Assembly (NCBI GenBank): GCA_902573115.1
Contig: CACGIM010000012.1
Coordinates: forward strand, 1-32,447
Source of the DNA: an uncultured Candidatus Poseidoniales archaeon
GTDB taxonomy: Archaea; Thermoplasmatota; Poseidoniia; Poseidoniales; Thalassarchaeaceae
Direction of reading: 5' to 3'
DNA length: 32,447 bases
A program made the position numbers and the translations under genes. The first letter of the stretch is position 1. Each line of letters opens with the position of its first letter. Of the stretch, positions 1 through 9,400 are shown piece after piece. The notes under the pieces are model-generated. The model had not been told where the DNA came from. It was given only the letters and a program-made list of their open reading frames with translations, and did no database searches.

Positions 1-461
1 TGGTCATTTTCGTCGAGGCGGTACTCGACTGTGGTAGCACCATACATCTGCGGATACGCCATATATGGTGGATAGTGGGGCCCCGGGGCCAAAACTTTGT
101 CCCCTTCCTCTAGGAACGCAGCGAAGATAACTTGGAGTGCTTCGGTGACTCCATGGGTGATGTATACATCGTCCTTCTTGCAAGCCCATCCTTTGCTGGA
201 TTCGGCATTTGCTATCGCTTGACGCAATTCGGGCAAACCATAAGATGGACCGTAGCCATTGTCTTGTGAGTCAAGAGCTTGCTTGTAGGCGGAAATCATG
301 TGTTCCGGGGTAGGGAGTCCATCATAGGCCAGAGGATCCCCTATATTTAGTCGAATAATCTCGTGCCCATTCTTCTCTAATTCTATAGCTGGTACAACTA
401 CGTCTCTGATTGCATATTCTATTGCAGCGGCTCGTTTAGATACCTCTATTCGCTCCGACAT
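1..461 (-). CDS. Class I/II PLP-dependent aminotransferase, N-terminal part (cut by window edge)
   Basis: The reading frame starts at an ATG (459-461) and is open to the first base of the window, giving about 153 residues of a longer protein. The visible part matches the N-terminal half of fold-type I aminotransferases of the AlaA/AspC kind. An IGDPLAYDGLPTP segment recognises substrate near residues 38-50, a NGYGPSYGLPELRQAIA segment follows, and then THGVTEALQVIFAAFLEEGD, the loop and helix that bind the cofactor phosphate. The PxYPPY-type segment (PHYPPYMAY) comes next. The catalytic lysine would lie beyond the window. Such enzymes move amino groups between amino acids and 2-oxo acids in the cytoplasm; substrate cannot be told from this part (alanine or aspartate are likely). 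It begins 4 bases after the alaS stop codon on the same strand, so the two are probably co-transcribed. Confidence 0.9.
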   Translation of the reverse strand, partial: MSERIEVSKRAAAIEYAIRDVVVPAIELEKNGHEIIRLNIGDPLAYDGLPTPEHMISAYKQALDSQDNGYGPSYGLPELRQAIANAESSKGWACKKDDVYITHGVTEALQVIFAAFLEEGDKVLAPGPHYPPYMAYPQMYGATTVEYRLDEND

Positions 462-465
462 TAAA

Positions 466-3327
466 TCACAATCCGAGCAGAACACGAGCTTCTGCTAATG
501 CCGCTGGTATGCCATCGGGCTTCGATCCGCCCCCTTGTGCCATAGTGGGGCCACCCCCTCCCCCGCCATCGATATGAGCTGAAATTGTATTGAGTATTTC
601 CAATGCATTGTGATTCCGAGCGGCCTCGGTTTCCTCGGTACAGGCAACAATCAGCTTGCCCCCGCCTTCCTTAGTTCCTAGAATTGCTAAAGTTGGGACT
701 GATTTGTCCCTAGTCAGCTCACTGAGCATGGACATCATTGCCTTCATATCTCCAGATATTTCCATTATTGCATATCTAATTCCGTTTACCACTACTGCAC
801 CATCGCCCCCTCCGGTGGTTCGCAACCTAATGATTTCAGCTTCAAGAGATTCTATTTTCTTCTGTTGTGACTTCCACTCTTGGAAGAATCTACTAACTGC
901 AGTTGGGAGGTCATCTGCAGAGACGCCAAGTATCTCACTTGACTCATTCAGAATCCGGTCTTGGTTTCGGGCATGCTCCCTTGATGTCTCCCCTGCCACG
1001 ATTTGCAGACGCTCCACCCCGTCTTGGACTTGACTGGTGCGGATTATGCGTAACTCGCCGATTTCTCCAGTAAGGTCATGATGCGTGCCCCCGCAGGCTT
1101 GGACATCGTGATCGCCGATTTTTACCACTCTGATTTCACTGAATTTAGGAGGTCCACCTTGGTAAAGCTCGAACCCATAGGTCAAATCAGCTTCCGACCT
1201 TGGTAAGAGTGTCTTCTCAATCTTTGCGTTAGAATTTATTATTGAGTTTGCATGGTCTTCTATCAGATCCATTTCTTCTTGACTAATTCTTGAGTGGTGG
1301 GTCAAATCAATTCTTGCATATCTTGCCCCTTTACTGGAGCCTGCCTGCCAAATGTGGGGGCCAAGGAGTTTTCTTGCGCTGCCGCCCACTATGTGGATTG
1401 CAGTATGGTGATCCATCAGTTGTTTTCTTCTAATCCAGTCTACCTCTCCTTTGAGGTTTACTTCATCTATGGGGCCGTCAGTAAGGTGTATTATTACCCC
1501 ATCCTCAATTTTTGTATCAACAACCTTTACCCCCCCAATAGATCCCTGATCACCCAATTGCCCGCCACCTTCTGGATAGAACAAAGTTCGATCTGAAATA
1601 ACGAAATGAGATGGCGGATGGGTGACCTCTGAGGAAAGTCTAAGCTCTTGGAGCTGAGAATGTGATAGTTTGTCACAGAGGATCAGACCAGCTTCAAACT
1701 TGGTTCTGCGCGTATCATCGTAATATTCCCTAATCGTTGGAGAAATTCCTTGAGTCGGGAAAATCCTTTTTTTAGTCTTGGCCTTAGATTCCAATTTTGT
1801 CCTTTCGGCATTTCGTGAAGCCATATCAGCAGCGAAACCTACTCTAACGACCAAATCTTCCCATCCGGCTGCTTTAGCTATTGAGACAACCATCTCCGGG
1901 CTCAATCCCCTCTCTTCGGAGAGTCTGAATAGGGTTTCATCAGGTACTTCGATAGACTCGATTGGCAAGTCCTTGAGAGCAGTACGTACCGCTGACTCTC
2001 CCTTTCTCAGCATCTCGAAGTAGCGTTTTTCCTCAAGTGACAGGATTGATATGACCTCTTCTCTGTTTTGGACGAACTTAGAGAAATCCATGTTTGTATC
2101 CATATGGTGGTTCCCTAGGTCCGCTAGAGAGAGATCGATGCTTAATTCGTCCTTCATTTTACATACTCTTCTGGAAAGCATCCTGACAAGATAGCCAGCC
2201 TTTGAGTTGCTTGGAACTAAACCGTCTCCCAACATATTGCAAATCGCGTGCATATGGTCAGGAATAGCATATATCGACGATAGTGGCTCTGTTAATCGCT
2301 TCAGTTCCGGTACCGAGATGTCAAGACCAGTTTCCCCTATTCGCTCAGATAGTTTGACGTAAAGTGAATCGACATCCGTCCCTACATCGATATTCAGAAT
2401 TCCCGCCAATCTAGAGAGCTCTGCCAGAAGACTATCAACATCTACACTTAGACCCAGTTTGGATAATATTTGATCGAAACCAGAAGCCTTCTTTAGCCAG
2501 TCAATTGATTCGGGGTAAATTGCCTCGTAGATGGTAGGAGTTCCTGCAGCGGCCCAACAAAATCTCTCAAGCCCATAACCAGTATCTATGATCTGCAAAT
2601 CCATTTCCCTGTAATTTACCCCTTTGATTGTGATGTCCCCATGATCGTGCTCTTCGAGATTCATAAATACCAAAGTGGCTAGTTCTAAGCCGCCCACAAT
2701 CACCTCCAGGGCTGGGCCAGCATTCCCCCCACCTGACCAAGGGTTCTCCACATAAGTCAGATCCAAGGGGTCGATCCCGAAAGAGTCAGTGAGCATCTCA
2801 TCACAGTACCGAACGCACTGGTCAATCCAATATACGACATCGTTTTCCTTGGGCCTATTGAAAGCGTGATGTGCCATCATTTCGAAAGTAGAGAGATGTC
2901 TGCCAGACCTACCTACTGCGGCAACATCAGTAAGCCTGATGCAGGGTTGACTTATTCCCAATGGATTAGCAGGGGGAGGCACCAGGCCACCAGTCACGTG
3001 TGGTTGGAAATCAGCAATGCTAGCAATAGTAAGGTGGATATCGTCTCTCCACCTAGCGACTATGGGATATGGATCTATTCTGACGTGTCCTTTGTTCTCA
3101 AAAAAAGTCAAAAATGCCTCCCTCATTGAGTCTTTTAGATCCTTACCTGTATTTTCAAACCCATCAATTATTGGATTACCAATGAATGTGTAGGGATCCT
3201 CGTTAGTGTCCCCGCAGGTGTCTCTTGAGCTATCTCGAGTCCAGAATCTCGCACCAGTTACTCTGCAAATCTTGAGAATATGTCCGGATTCTTCCCAGAA
3301 GGGTATGTCGATCTCCCCGAATCTCAC
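466..3327 (-). CDS. alaS: Alanyl-tRNA synthetase, archaeal type
   Basis: This 953-residue protein charges tRNA(Ala) with alanine and clears mischarged Ser/Gly-tRNA(Ala). The N-terminus is the archaeal form, with an FxTRD...CGD zinc-like segment near residues 28-40 before the class II catalytic core (about 65-260: FLTFFENKGHVRIDPYP, then TFEMMAHHAFNRP). The editing domain (about 570-760) has the metal site HxxxH at H641/H645 and C745/H749 in CGGTH. A DHHA1-type C-terminus follows, with a poly-Gly run near residue 930. The start is GTG at 3325-3327. A TTAAAT box lies about 24 bases upstream, so the transcript may be nearly leaderless, although a GAGGGG is also present. It leads the alaS-aminotransferase pair and is divergent from rtcB. 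Confidence 0.97.
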   Translation of the reverse strand: MRFGEIDIPFWEESGHILKICRVTGARFWTRDSSRDTCGDTNEDPYTFIGNPIIDGFENTGKDLKDSMREAFLTFFENKGHVRIDPYPIVARWRDDIHLTIASIADFQPHVTGGLVPPPANPLGISQPCIRLTDVAAVGRSGRHLSTFEMMAHHAFNRPKENDVVYWIDQCVRYCDEMLTDSFGIDPLDLTYVENPWSGGGNAGPALEVIVGGLELATLVFMNLEEHDHGDITIKGVNYREMDLQIIDTGYGLERFCWAAAGTPTIYEAIYPESIDWLKKASGFDQILSKLGLSVDVDSLLAELSRLAGILNIDVGTDVDSLYVKLSERIGETGLDISVPELKRLTEPLSSIYAIPDHMHAICNMLGDGLVPSNSKAGYLVRMLSRRVCKMKDELSIDLSLADLGNHHMDTNMDFSKFVQNREEVISILSLEEKRYFEMLRKGESAVRTALKDLPIESIEVPDETLFRLSEERGLSPEMVVSIAKAAGWEDLVVRVGFAADMASRNAERTKLESKAKTKKRIFPTQGISPTIREYYDDTRRTKFEAGLILCDKLSHSQLQELRLSSEVTHPPSHFVISDRTLFYPEGGGQLGDQGSIGGVKVVDTKIEDGVIIHLTDGPIDEVNLKGEVDWIRRKQLMDHHTAIHIVGGSARKLLGPHIWQAGSSKGARYARIDLTHHSRISQEEMDLIEDHANSIINSNAKIEKTLLPRSEADLTYGFELYQGGPPKFSEIRVVKIGDHDVQACGGTHHDLTGEIGELRIIRTSQVQDGVERLQIVAGETSREHARNQDRILNESSEILGVSADDLPTAVSRFFQEWKSQQKKIESLEAEIIRLRTTGGGDGAVVVNGIRYAIMEISGDMKAMMSMLSELTRDKSVPTLAILGTKEGGGKLIVACTEETEAARNHNALEILNTISAHIDGGGGGGPTMAQGGGSKPDGIPAALAEARVLLGL

Positions 3328-3347
3328 AAAACCCCTCTAACCCTCCC

Positions 3348-3355
3348 ATTTAATG
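3348..3355 (-). promoter_or_regulatory. TATA-like box of alaS
   Basis: On the minus strand the octamer reads CATTAAAT. Its centre is about 24 bases before the GTG start of alaS, the spacing expected between an archaeal TATA box and the transcription start. This predicts a leaderless or very short-leader mRNA. Assigned by pattern and distance only. Confidence 0.4.
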
Positions 3356-3396
3356 ACTGGTCTTGAAGTCAATGCGAAAAAAACTCCCGGTGTGTT

Positions 3397-3417
3397 GAAA
3401 GGAGGACCTTTCTCCTT
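3397..3417 (+). promoter_or_regulatory. Overlapping inverted repeats before rtcB
   Basis: GAAAGG-AGGA-CCTTTC (3397-3412) is a perfect 6-bp inverted repeat with a 4-base loop. AAGGAG and CTCCTT (3399-3404, 3412-3417) form a second, mutually exclusive one. They hold the only GGAGG near rtcB, which is about 20 bases from the ATG at 3426 and so too far for a normal ribosome site. It may be an operator or an mRNA hairpin; the role is unknown. Confidence 0.4.
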
Positions 3418-3425
3418 GACCCAAT

Positions 3426-4913
3426 ATGGAGGGGTGGAGGCAGTTTCTTGAGCCGGAAGGCGATTCTCGGATGAGAATAAAAAAGCGAGGGCGGATGCTC
3501 GTGGATGCAGTTGTTATTGGTGACAGTAGACACGTTAGCAATTGTGATGAGAAGTCCTTGGAGCAACTGACGAACAGTGCAGCCCTGCCAGGGGCCGTCG
3601 GTGAGGCATGGGGTATGGCTGACTTCCACCGCGGTTATGGTTTTCCAATAGGTGGAGTTGTTGCCACTGACATCGAAAACGGAGGGGTTATTTCACCGGG
3701 TGGCGTAGGCTTCGACATAAACTGCGGAGTCCGTCTTTGCTCGATCGACCTTGGTTTAGAAGATCTAGCACCTCTGACGAGGAAGAAATCGGGTAGTGGG
3801 AGCAAAGAGTTTGGAAATCGACTAAAGGCGAGGATTCCCTCGGGAAATAGGGGCAAGAGTGGAAGAACTCTTACAGAGAAGGAGCTAGATCAGATCTTAT
3901 CAGAGGGAGCCAAAGCAGCTACAGAAATCGGCATAGGCTACGACGAGGATCTGCCTATGATGGAGATGAATGGTGCTCTAGAAGGAGACCCAGATAGCGT
4001 CTCTGGAATCGCAAAAAGAAGGGGTTTGGGGTCCTTAGGATCAATTGGAAGGGGAAACCACTTCCTTGAGATCCAGGTAATAGACGAGATTTTTGATGAA
4101 CACGCAGCAAAGTGCTTTGGCCTTAGCAAGGGGAGGCTAGCAGCGATGATTCACACGGGATCGAGAGGTCTTGGTTACCAAGTCTGCTCTGAACACGTCA
4201 AAAAATTGGAGGGCAAATTCAAACGTTCTGATGGAATTTGGAGATCTGAAGAATTCGGAGTTTCGATACCTGACATACACCTCGCGTCTGCCCCATTCCA
4301 TTCTGATGATGGTCAATCATACTTTCGAGCAATGAGCTCTGCGGCAAACTATGCATTTGCCAACAGAAGTAGTGCGACTCATCAGCTTAGATCTGCGCTT
4401 AAGGATCACATGAGGTCGGAAGTAGACGTAGAGGTGGTTTACGACGTATGCCACAACATAGCTAGAGTTGAGGGGCACGAGATCCATGGAGTCTCGTGTA
4501 ACTGTGTTGTACATAGAAAGGGAGCCACAAGAGCGTTTGGAGGGGACAGTTTAGAGATTAGGGGCAGATTCTCCGGGGTCGGGCAACCCGTACTAGTTCC
4601 CGGAGACATGGGGACTTCCTCCTATGTTATGGCTGGACCAAAGGAAGGGACAAATATGGCATTTGGATCATCTTGCCATGGAGCAGGAAGAGCACTTTCA
4701 AGGACCCAGGCAAGGGAGATGATAGATGGGGCATCTGTCAAGAGGGAGCTGGCAGAAAAAGGAATCTCGATTTATGAGACTCACGAAAAGTACCTCTCGG
4801 AAGAAGCTCCGGCGGCCTACAAGGATATAGATGAGGTTGTCAGACTTACCTCTGAATCCGAGCTGGCGAGACCTGTGGCTAGGCTAAAGCCACTAATCGT
4901 AATCAAAGGTTAG
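3426..4913 (+). CDS. rtcB: RNA-splicing ligase RtcB
   Basis: RtcB joins RNA ends carrying 2',3'-cyclic phosphate (or 3'-phosphate) to 5'-OH ends, using GTP and Mn2+. In Archaea it joins tRNA exons after intron removal. All key residues are visible: D97 and C100 in GFDINCGVRL, H212 in GRGNHFLE, H243 in MIHTGSRGLGYQV, H343 in VYDVCHNIARVE, and H418 in SSCHGAGRALSR, the histidine that takes the GMP. At 495 residues the protein has the usual length and carries no intein, which some archaeal RtcB proteins have. The N-terminus is a little shorter than in Pyrococcus; an in-frame stop just upstream excludes an earlier start. Divergent from alaS, so two tRNA-related genes share this intergenic region. 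Confidence 0.97.
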   Translation: MEGWRQFLEPEGDSRMRIKKRGRMLVDAVVIGDSRHVSNCDEKSLEQLTNSAALPGAVGEAWGMADFHRGYGFPIGGVVATDIENGGVISPGGVGFDINCGVRLCSIDLGLEDLAPLTRKKSGSGSKEFGNRLKARIPSGNRGKSGRTLTEKELDQILSEGAKAATEIGIGYDEDLPMMEMNGALEGDPDSVSGIAKRRGLGSLGSIGRGNHFLEIQVIDEIFDEHAAKCFGLSKGRLAAMIHTGSRGLGYQVCSEHVKKLEGKFKRSDGIWRSEEFGVSIPDIHLASAPFHSDDGQSYFRAMSSAANYAFANRSSATHQLRSALKDHMRSEVDVEVVYDVCHNIARVEGHEIHGVSCNCVVHRKGATRAFGGDSLEIRGRFSGVGQPVLVPGDMGTSSYVMAGPKEGTNMAFGSSCHGAGRALSRTQAREMIDGASVKRELAEKGISIYETHEKYLSEEAPAAYKDIDEVVRLTSESELARPVARLKPLIVIKG

Positions 4914-4915
4914 TT

Positions 4916-5527
4916 CTACTTTGAAGTGAAAACAAGTTGTACATCGTTCAAATCTTCCATCACGAAATCCTCGTACTTGGTGTTGGACTCTCCATCAACA
5001 GTCATGGTGATGTCGAACTCTTCCCAGTCCGAAATGCCATTCGAGTTTACGTCGAATTTCCTGTCCTCGGTAAGGGATGGCGAGTTAGGCCCTTCCCTTG
5101 CCCAGACCTCAAAAAAGGCCCCCAACGGAACGTTCATTTTGGATGGAGTCTCTATGTGTAATCTCGTTGATTGTCCATTTTCACCAGCGTCATGAACGTG
5201 AATCCACCTCATTCCTTCCCTACAGCCAACCTGATCTATGCCTGTGTTAGCTGGTATTGGCATGAATTGCCCGTCAACTGTGACCTTTAGCGATGGATGA
5301 TAGTGTTCAGAAATTCCCACATCACTGTGCTCCAACCCACCCAAACATCCATCCGATACATCCCAATCTGGTTCTGGTTCAAAAATATCTGGGCTATACA
5401 AGGCCACGCCGATGAATGCCACGGTTGAGAAGATTGCGCCCGTCATCATGACTGTCCCACCAGTGCCTAATCCCAGTCCCTCGCCGACTCTGAATAGCCA
5501 CATCTGGCCCTTATCTCCTGCAACCAT
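4916..5527 (-). CDS. Membrane-anchored extracellular protein with conserved His/Glu motifs
   Basis: A 203-residue protein of unknown function. One hydrophobic segment near residues 24-46 (TGGTVMMTGAIFSTVAFIGV) should anchor it, with the rest outside the cell. The exported part carries EHYHPSLKVTVDGQ, IPANTGID, MRWIHVHDAGENG and LHIETP, followed by LGAFFEVWAREG. From memory this HxHP...IPxNxGI...HxHD...HIE series recurs in exported proteins of thaumarchaea and bacteria, and the spaced His and Glu residues suggest a metal site; that role is inference. DVNSNGISDWEEF near residue 165 looks like a calcium loop. The start at 5527 is only 11 bases from the divergent glycosylase start; an internal Met (residue 9, at 5503) is an alternative. 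It converges on rtcB with 2 bases between stops. Confidence 0.75.
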   Translation of the reverse strand: MVAGDKGQMWLFRVGEGLGLGTGGTVMMTGAIFSTVAFIGVALYSPDIFEPEPDWDVSDGCLGGLEHSDVGISEHYHPSLKVTVDGQFMPIPANTGIDQVGCREGMRWIHVHDAGENGQSTRLHIETPSKMNVPLGAFFEVWAREGPNSPSLTEDRKFDVNSNGISDWEEFDITMTVDGESNTKYEDFVMEDLNDVQLVFTSK

Positions 5528-5538
5528 AGACGCCCGAA

Positions 5539-6204
5539 ATGGGCAGTTCTATTGAACTATGGGGGCCGCGGAGCTTTGTGGGCAGGGTACTACTACCGGA
5601 TTACTGGGACGAGGCGAAAGAATTCCTCAAGAAGTCCGATCAAACTCTTTCCGGACTAATTAGCGAATACGAGAATCCCAGTTTGACCTCCAGGGGAGAT
5701 GTATTCCATACCCTAATTAGGTCAATTATCGGGCAACAAATTTCCGCTAAGGCTGCAGACTCCATATGGGCTAGGTTTGAGGAAATGGTTGTAATGATAA
5801 ATCCGGGTTCAATCCTCTCTTGCAGCCATCAACAGCTGAGAGAATGTGGACTCTCGAATAGGAAAGTAGAGTACATACACGGTATTTCCGAAAGATGGGA
5901 GGTTGATTTTGGTTCTATCTCTTGGATAGAAATGGATGATGAGGAGGCCATATCCAAACTTACCACTCTAAGAGGCGTAGGTGTTTGGACTTCCGAGATG
6001 ATTCTAATTTTCTCTCTGCTTCGTAAAGATGTATTCCCCCTAGGAGACATTGGAGTAATTAGGGCAGTAGAAAAACTCTACAATGAGGGTGGCAGAATGG
6101 ACATAACTATGATTGAAGAAATAGCTGAAGCTTGGAGGCCCTACAGGACTGTTGCGACTTGGTATCTCTGGAGATCTATCGACTCTGAGCCAGTAGTGTA
6201 CTAA
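5539..6204 (+). CDS. DNA-3-methyladenine glycosylase, AlkA/HhH-GPD family
   Basis: This 221-residue enzyme removes alkylated purines from DNA in base excision repair. It has the HhH-GPD core: FHTLIRSIIGQQISAKAA near residue 56, typical of the AlkA branch, and the helix-hairpin-helix LRGVGVWTSEMI at about 144-155. FPLGDIGV supplies the catalytic aspartate D170. There is no lysine at the position used by bifunctional glycosylase/lyases, so it should be monofunctional. It is compact and lacks the extra N-terminal domain of E. coli AlkA, as is common in Archaea. Its stop is directly followed, at the next base, by the stop of the small minus-strand gene. Confidence 0.92.
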   Translation: MGSSIELWGPRSFVGRVLLPDYWDEAKEFLKKSDQTLSGLISEYENPSLTSRGDVFHTLIRSIIGQQISAKAADSIWARFEEMVVMINPGSILSCSHQQLRECGLSNRKVEYIHGISERWEVDFGSISWIEMDDEEAISKLTTLRGVGVWTSEMILIFSLLRKDVFPLGDIGVIRAVEKLYNEGGRMDITMIEEIAEAWRPYRTVATWYLWRSIDSEPVVY

Positions 6205-6366
6205 TCACATCGAATAGCCCGTTCTTGGGAGGTTTGGTATGGCTTGGGCGGTACCGGATTGTACTCCATCAGCCTCCTCCATGATAATCGTGAGCAATGT
6301 ATTGACTAAAGCCCTTAGCTCGTCGACTTCCTGCCTCATCTCGTCCAAACTAGAAGAATCTGACAA
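6205..6366 (-). CDS. Small coiled-coil-like protein, TTG start, 53 residues
   Basis: Not a recognised family. The frame starts at TTG (6364-6366) behind a good AGGTGG ribosome site (6376-6381, 9-base spacing). It ends in TGA exactly one base after the glycosylase stop on the other strand. The product begins MSDSSSLDEMRQEVDELRAL and continues as an amphipathic helix (VNTLLTIIMEEAD), then a Pro/Gly-containing tail ending RTGYSM. Charge and heptad pattern suggest a short coiled coil. The frame is closed upstream by TAG, and no ATG or GTG precedes the TTG in frame. A TTTATAG box sits 55 bases before the start. A competing 69-residue plus-strand frame over the same bases lacks any signal. Confidence 0.6.
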   Translation of the reverse strand: MSDSSSLDEMRQEVDELRALVNTLLTIIMEEADGVQSGTAQAIPNLPRTGYSM

Positions 6367-6381
6367 TAGCGCATCCCACCT

Positions 6382-6397
6382 GAGGAATCTCTTCCTC
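6382..6397 (-). promoter_or_regulatory. GNRA-capped hairpin in the leader of the 53-residue gene
   Basis: GAGGAA-GAGA-TTCCTC is a perfect 6-bp stem closed by a GAGA (GNRA) tetraloop on the minus strand, immediately before the AGGTGG ribosome site. The TATA-like TTTATAG at 6421-6427 predicts transcription to start near 6398, so the mRNA would begin with this hairpin. It may stabilise the 5' end or tune translation. Confidence 0.5.
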
Positions 6398-6420
6398 GAT
6401 GTCTCAATCGTGACTTTAGT

Positions 6421-6427
6421 CTATAAA
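6421..6427 (-). promoter_or_regulatory. TATA-like box of the 53-residue gene
   Basis: TTTATAG on the minus strand. The expected start site about 25 bases downstream gives a leader of about 32 bases holding a hairpin and a ribosome site. The surrounding 118 bases (6367-6484) between this gene and the upstream giant gene hold no other feature I can support. Confidence 0.4.
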
Positions 6428-6484
6428 CAAGACAGTCCGATGAAGTGAAAATGCTCTTTTTCTTAGTAATTGGATGGGAAGCCG

Positions 6485-9400
6485 TCAACCTCGATAGTCT
6501 GGATCTGGTACCCACTCGTTAGAGTCAGAATCCCACAGCCAGCCCGGATGCTCATCATCCTCGACTTCGTAATCGTCGTCATAGTACTCTTCTCCGGCTC
6601 CTTTTCTCAAGACGTAAAATGCCCCTCCCATCATCGAAATGACGATTATAGAAGAGCCGATCACCCAGATGGTGATTTCTCCCGAATTGTCATCTTCTCC
6701 GACCGGGGAAACATCGATACCAGAGATCTCCACATTCCTGTAATTACTGTTCTCGAAGTCCCCATCCACCACCAGTACAAGGTAAGGCTGTCCCTCCTTC
6801 CAAGTCTGATACTCGAATTCAGCCTTAACGCTAGAGCTCCCAGGAGGGAGGTAAACCTCAACTGGGCCATTTAATAGGGTTGAGATGGATGGTTGCCAAG
6901 TACCATCCAACTTCTGCTCATACAATCCGACGGTTAGCGTTCCACCATCCTTTCCTGGGTTTTCCCAATATGAGACTATCTTGAGAGTCTCCCCCACTAG
7001 TGGGTTTCTCGTAGGTTCTACCACCTCCCTCGTGTATTGGGCCTCAAACTCAACTATTCTGAGGGTCGGGGATCTTGGGGTATCGGGACCACCTAGTCCC
7101 GAAACTGTGTTTCCTGCCTTGTCTGTAGAGGAAACCCAGAATGCGACCCTGTCCCCCTCCAGTAGATTGAACTCTAATTCGGGAGTAAAATCCAGCATGC
7201 CTTGGTAAACATGCTTCCCATCCTTGCTGGAGATCCAAGGCAGCTCCCCCGATGACTCTGTGCCTACAACATATTCTCCGTTTCTCTGAAACACCCATGA
7301 CACTTCCAAGGGACCGTAATTCATCCCAATCTCTTCCAAAATAGTCACCGTAACCATGACTTCATCCATCGTATCAGTCTCAATCACAGTAAGGGAAGAT
7401 TCTGGGTATTCTTCTACATTGAACAGAGCTGTAGGAGATTTCGTGTCGACCGTTGCTGAGGCTTCCGAGTTCTCCACGGAATGTGACTCTCCGGGAGTAT
7501 TGAACAATGACAGGGTTAAAGCGGTGGTGGGAACTAAGGGTTGAAAGTCAGGTAGGGACATCTCAACGGAAAAATTCCCGTTTTGGAATACTACTGCGGT
7601 TGATTCGTAAATTCCACTGCCATATAACATGGATATTCTCACCGCGAGGCCCTCATCAGCTTCTACTAGTCTCTCTCCAGATCCTTCATGGTAGATCGAT
7701 CCGCTGATGGAGAAAGCATCGCCTTTGCCAAGAAATAGGTCTATGCCCAAGGCGGGAACGATGGGTTCGGTGAGATCCTCAGCAAATATTGGTACTGCGA
7801 TGATTCTGTTGTCTAGCCTCCAAGAAAGAGAGCTGAGCACTTGTGATTCTATCTGCTCGAGCCCATCCTGGACAAGAACCCTAGGCTTGCAGTCAAAGTC
7901 ATCCTCCGTAAATGGCATGTCCCATGACATCCTGAAGCGAACGCTCAATTCCGTTACCGAGTCAGTAATTTTTTGTGTCGAGGAGCCTAAGGGATCAAGC
8001 ATGCTATTATCAGGGGTGGATAGTGATTCAGTGAATGGGTCGTAATGGATTACACCGTACTGGTTAGAGTATCCACAGAGATATATCGTGATATTGTCAA
8101 TTGTTCTGAAGCCATTCGGCTCATCTAGTCTGACCTTGAATGTGTGATTCTTGCCAGGGATCAAGAAATAGTCTATGCTATCCTGTGTTTTTCTGTCTAA
8201 GGAGAATGTAGACCCTCCGCCTGACCCTGTGCCAAGTCCGGCACCAGCAAATTCGACCATTATGTCTTCAGCAACCACAACTGATGCCCATGCGTTCTCC
8301 GCTCCCGGAGAGCCCCCTGATCCTCCGTCTTGGTAGCTAAGTCCTGCCCAGTCGGTACCTTCCAAGTAAAGGTGAATCATCTCATTGTCCAACTGAGATA
8401 CGTCGATACCTTGGAACTGAATTTGTTGTTCACCGGTCAGCCCTTGGCTCAAATCTCTTATCTGGAATTGATATTCATTTTCATCTGCAATGCCATCATC
8501 ATTAGAATCATCGATCCCAGTTCTCCAATATCTAAGAGTTAGTGAATCTCCCCTAGCCTCTGACTCACTTATGGTCACATACGGGGAGAAGGGGACAGTG
8601 GGGGGGATTACCATGCCGTCAACCGGTTGCAGCCCCACTGGAGTCTGAACCTCTATCGGACCTGCTATCGGTGGGCTTCCATCCACTATTATCTCAACTT
8701 GTGTGGTAATACCAGTAGCATCCTCTGCCCCATTAGCTGAAGACGGGCCAACACTGAGCATAATTGGAGTGAGGGACAGATGATCGATTCCAAGCGGGGA
8801 TGAAACTACTCCTTGGAATACCCCTCCTTCACTGGACTGGAGTTGATGAATTGTTCCGGATAAATTCAATCCGACTGAGAAATCGCTAGATGATGGCCTT
8901 TCACCTTCGGAGTCCTGGAATCTAACCGTTCCCGAGACGTGTAGATCACCGCCATCTAGGATTGGGAAAGGATAGAATAATGTGTCTTGGGTGTTCGAGA
9001 TCAATCTTCCATAATCGTCTCTTACCTCAAAGAAGTCTATTTGAAGATCGTTTTCCACGGCATTAACTCCAAAACCGCTCTGTGAATTTGCCGGCCAAAT
9101 AGTCTCTCCAAGGGCATCATTTGCCCTTGCCTCCCACAATATGTAGTCAGTGTCATCCCAACCCCAATTAACGTTGAAAACCCAATGTACCTCAATATCT
9201 GCATAACCATCACTATGAATTGCCTCTGTGACGAAGCTGCCAGAGTAACTTAGTGGTGCGAGGGAGTTCCCGGATGTTTGGGAGAAGGACACTGCCTGGG
9301 ATCCTGCACCCCATAGCCCATCTGCACTGTTTTGAACTCTGAACTCAATTGAGTTCCCGTCTGAGGAGCTTCCAATTAGGGTGATCTCAGCTATTTCCGA

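Noticed and set aside
3426-4913. An intein in RtcB, known from some archaea.
   Set aside because: Length is normal and all catalytic motifs are contiguous.
6239-6448. A 69-residue plus-strand frame (MAWAVPDC...).
   Set aside because: No ribosome site or promoter, Ser/Leu-rich shadow composition, and the minus strand holds a better supported small gene over the same bases.
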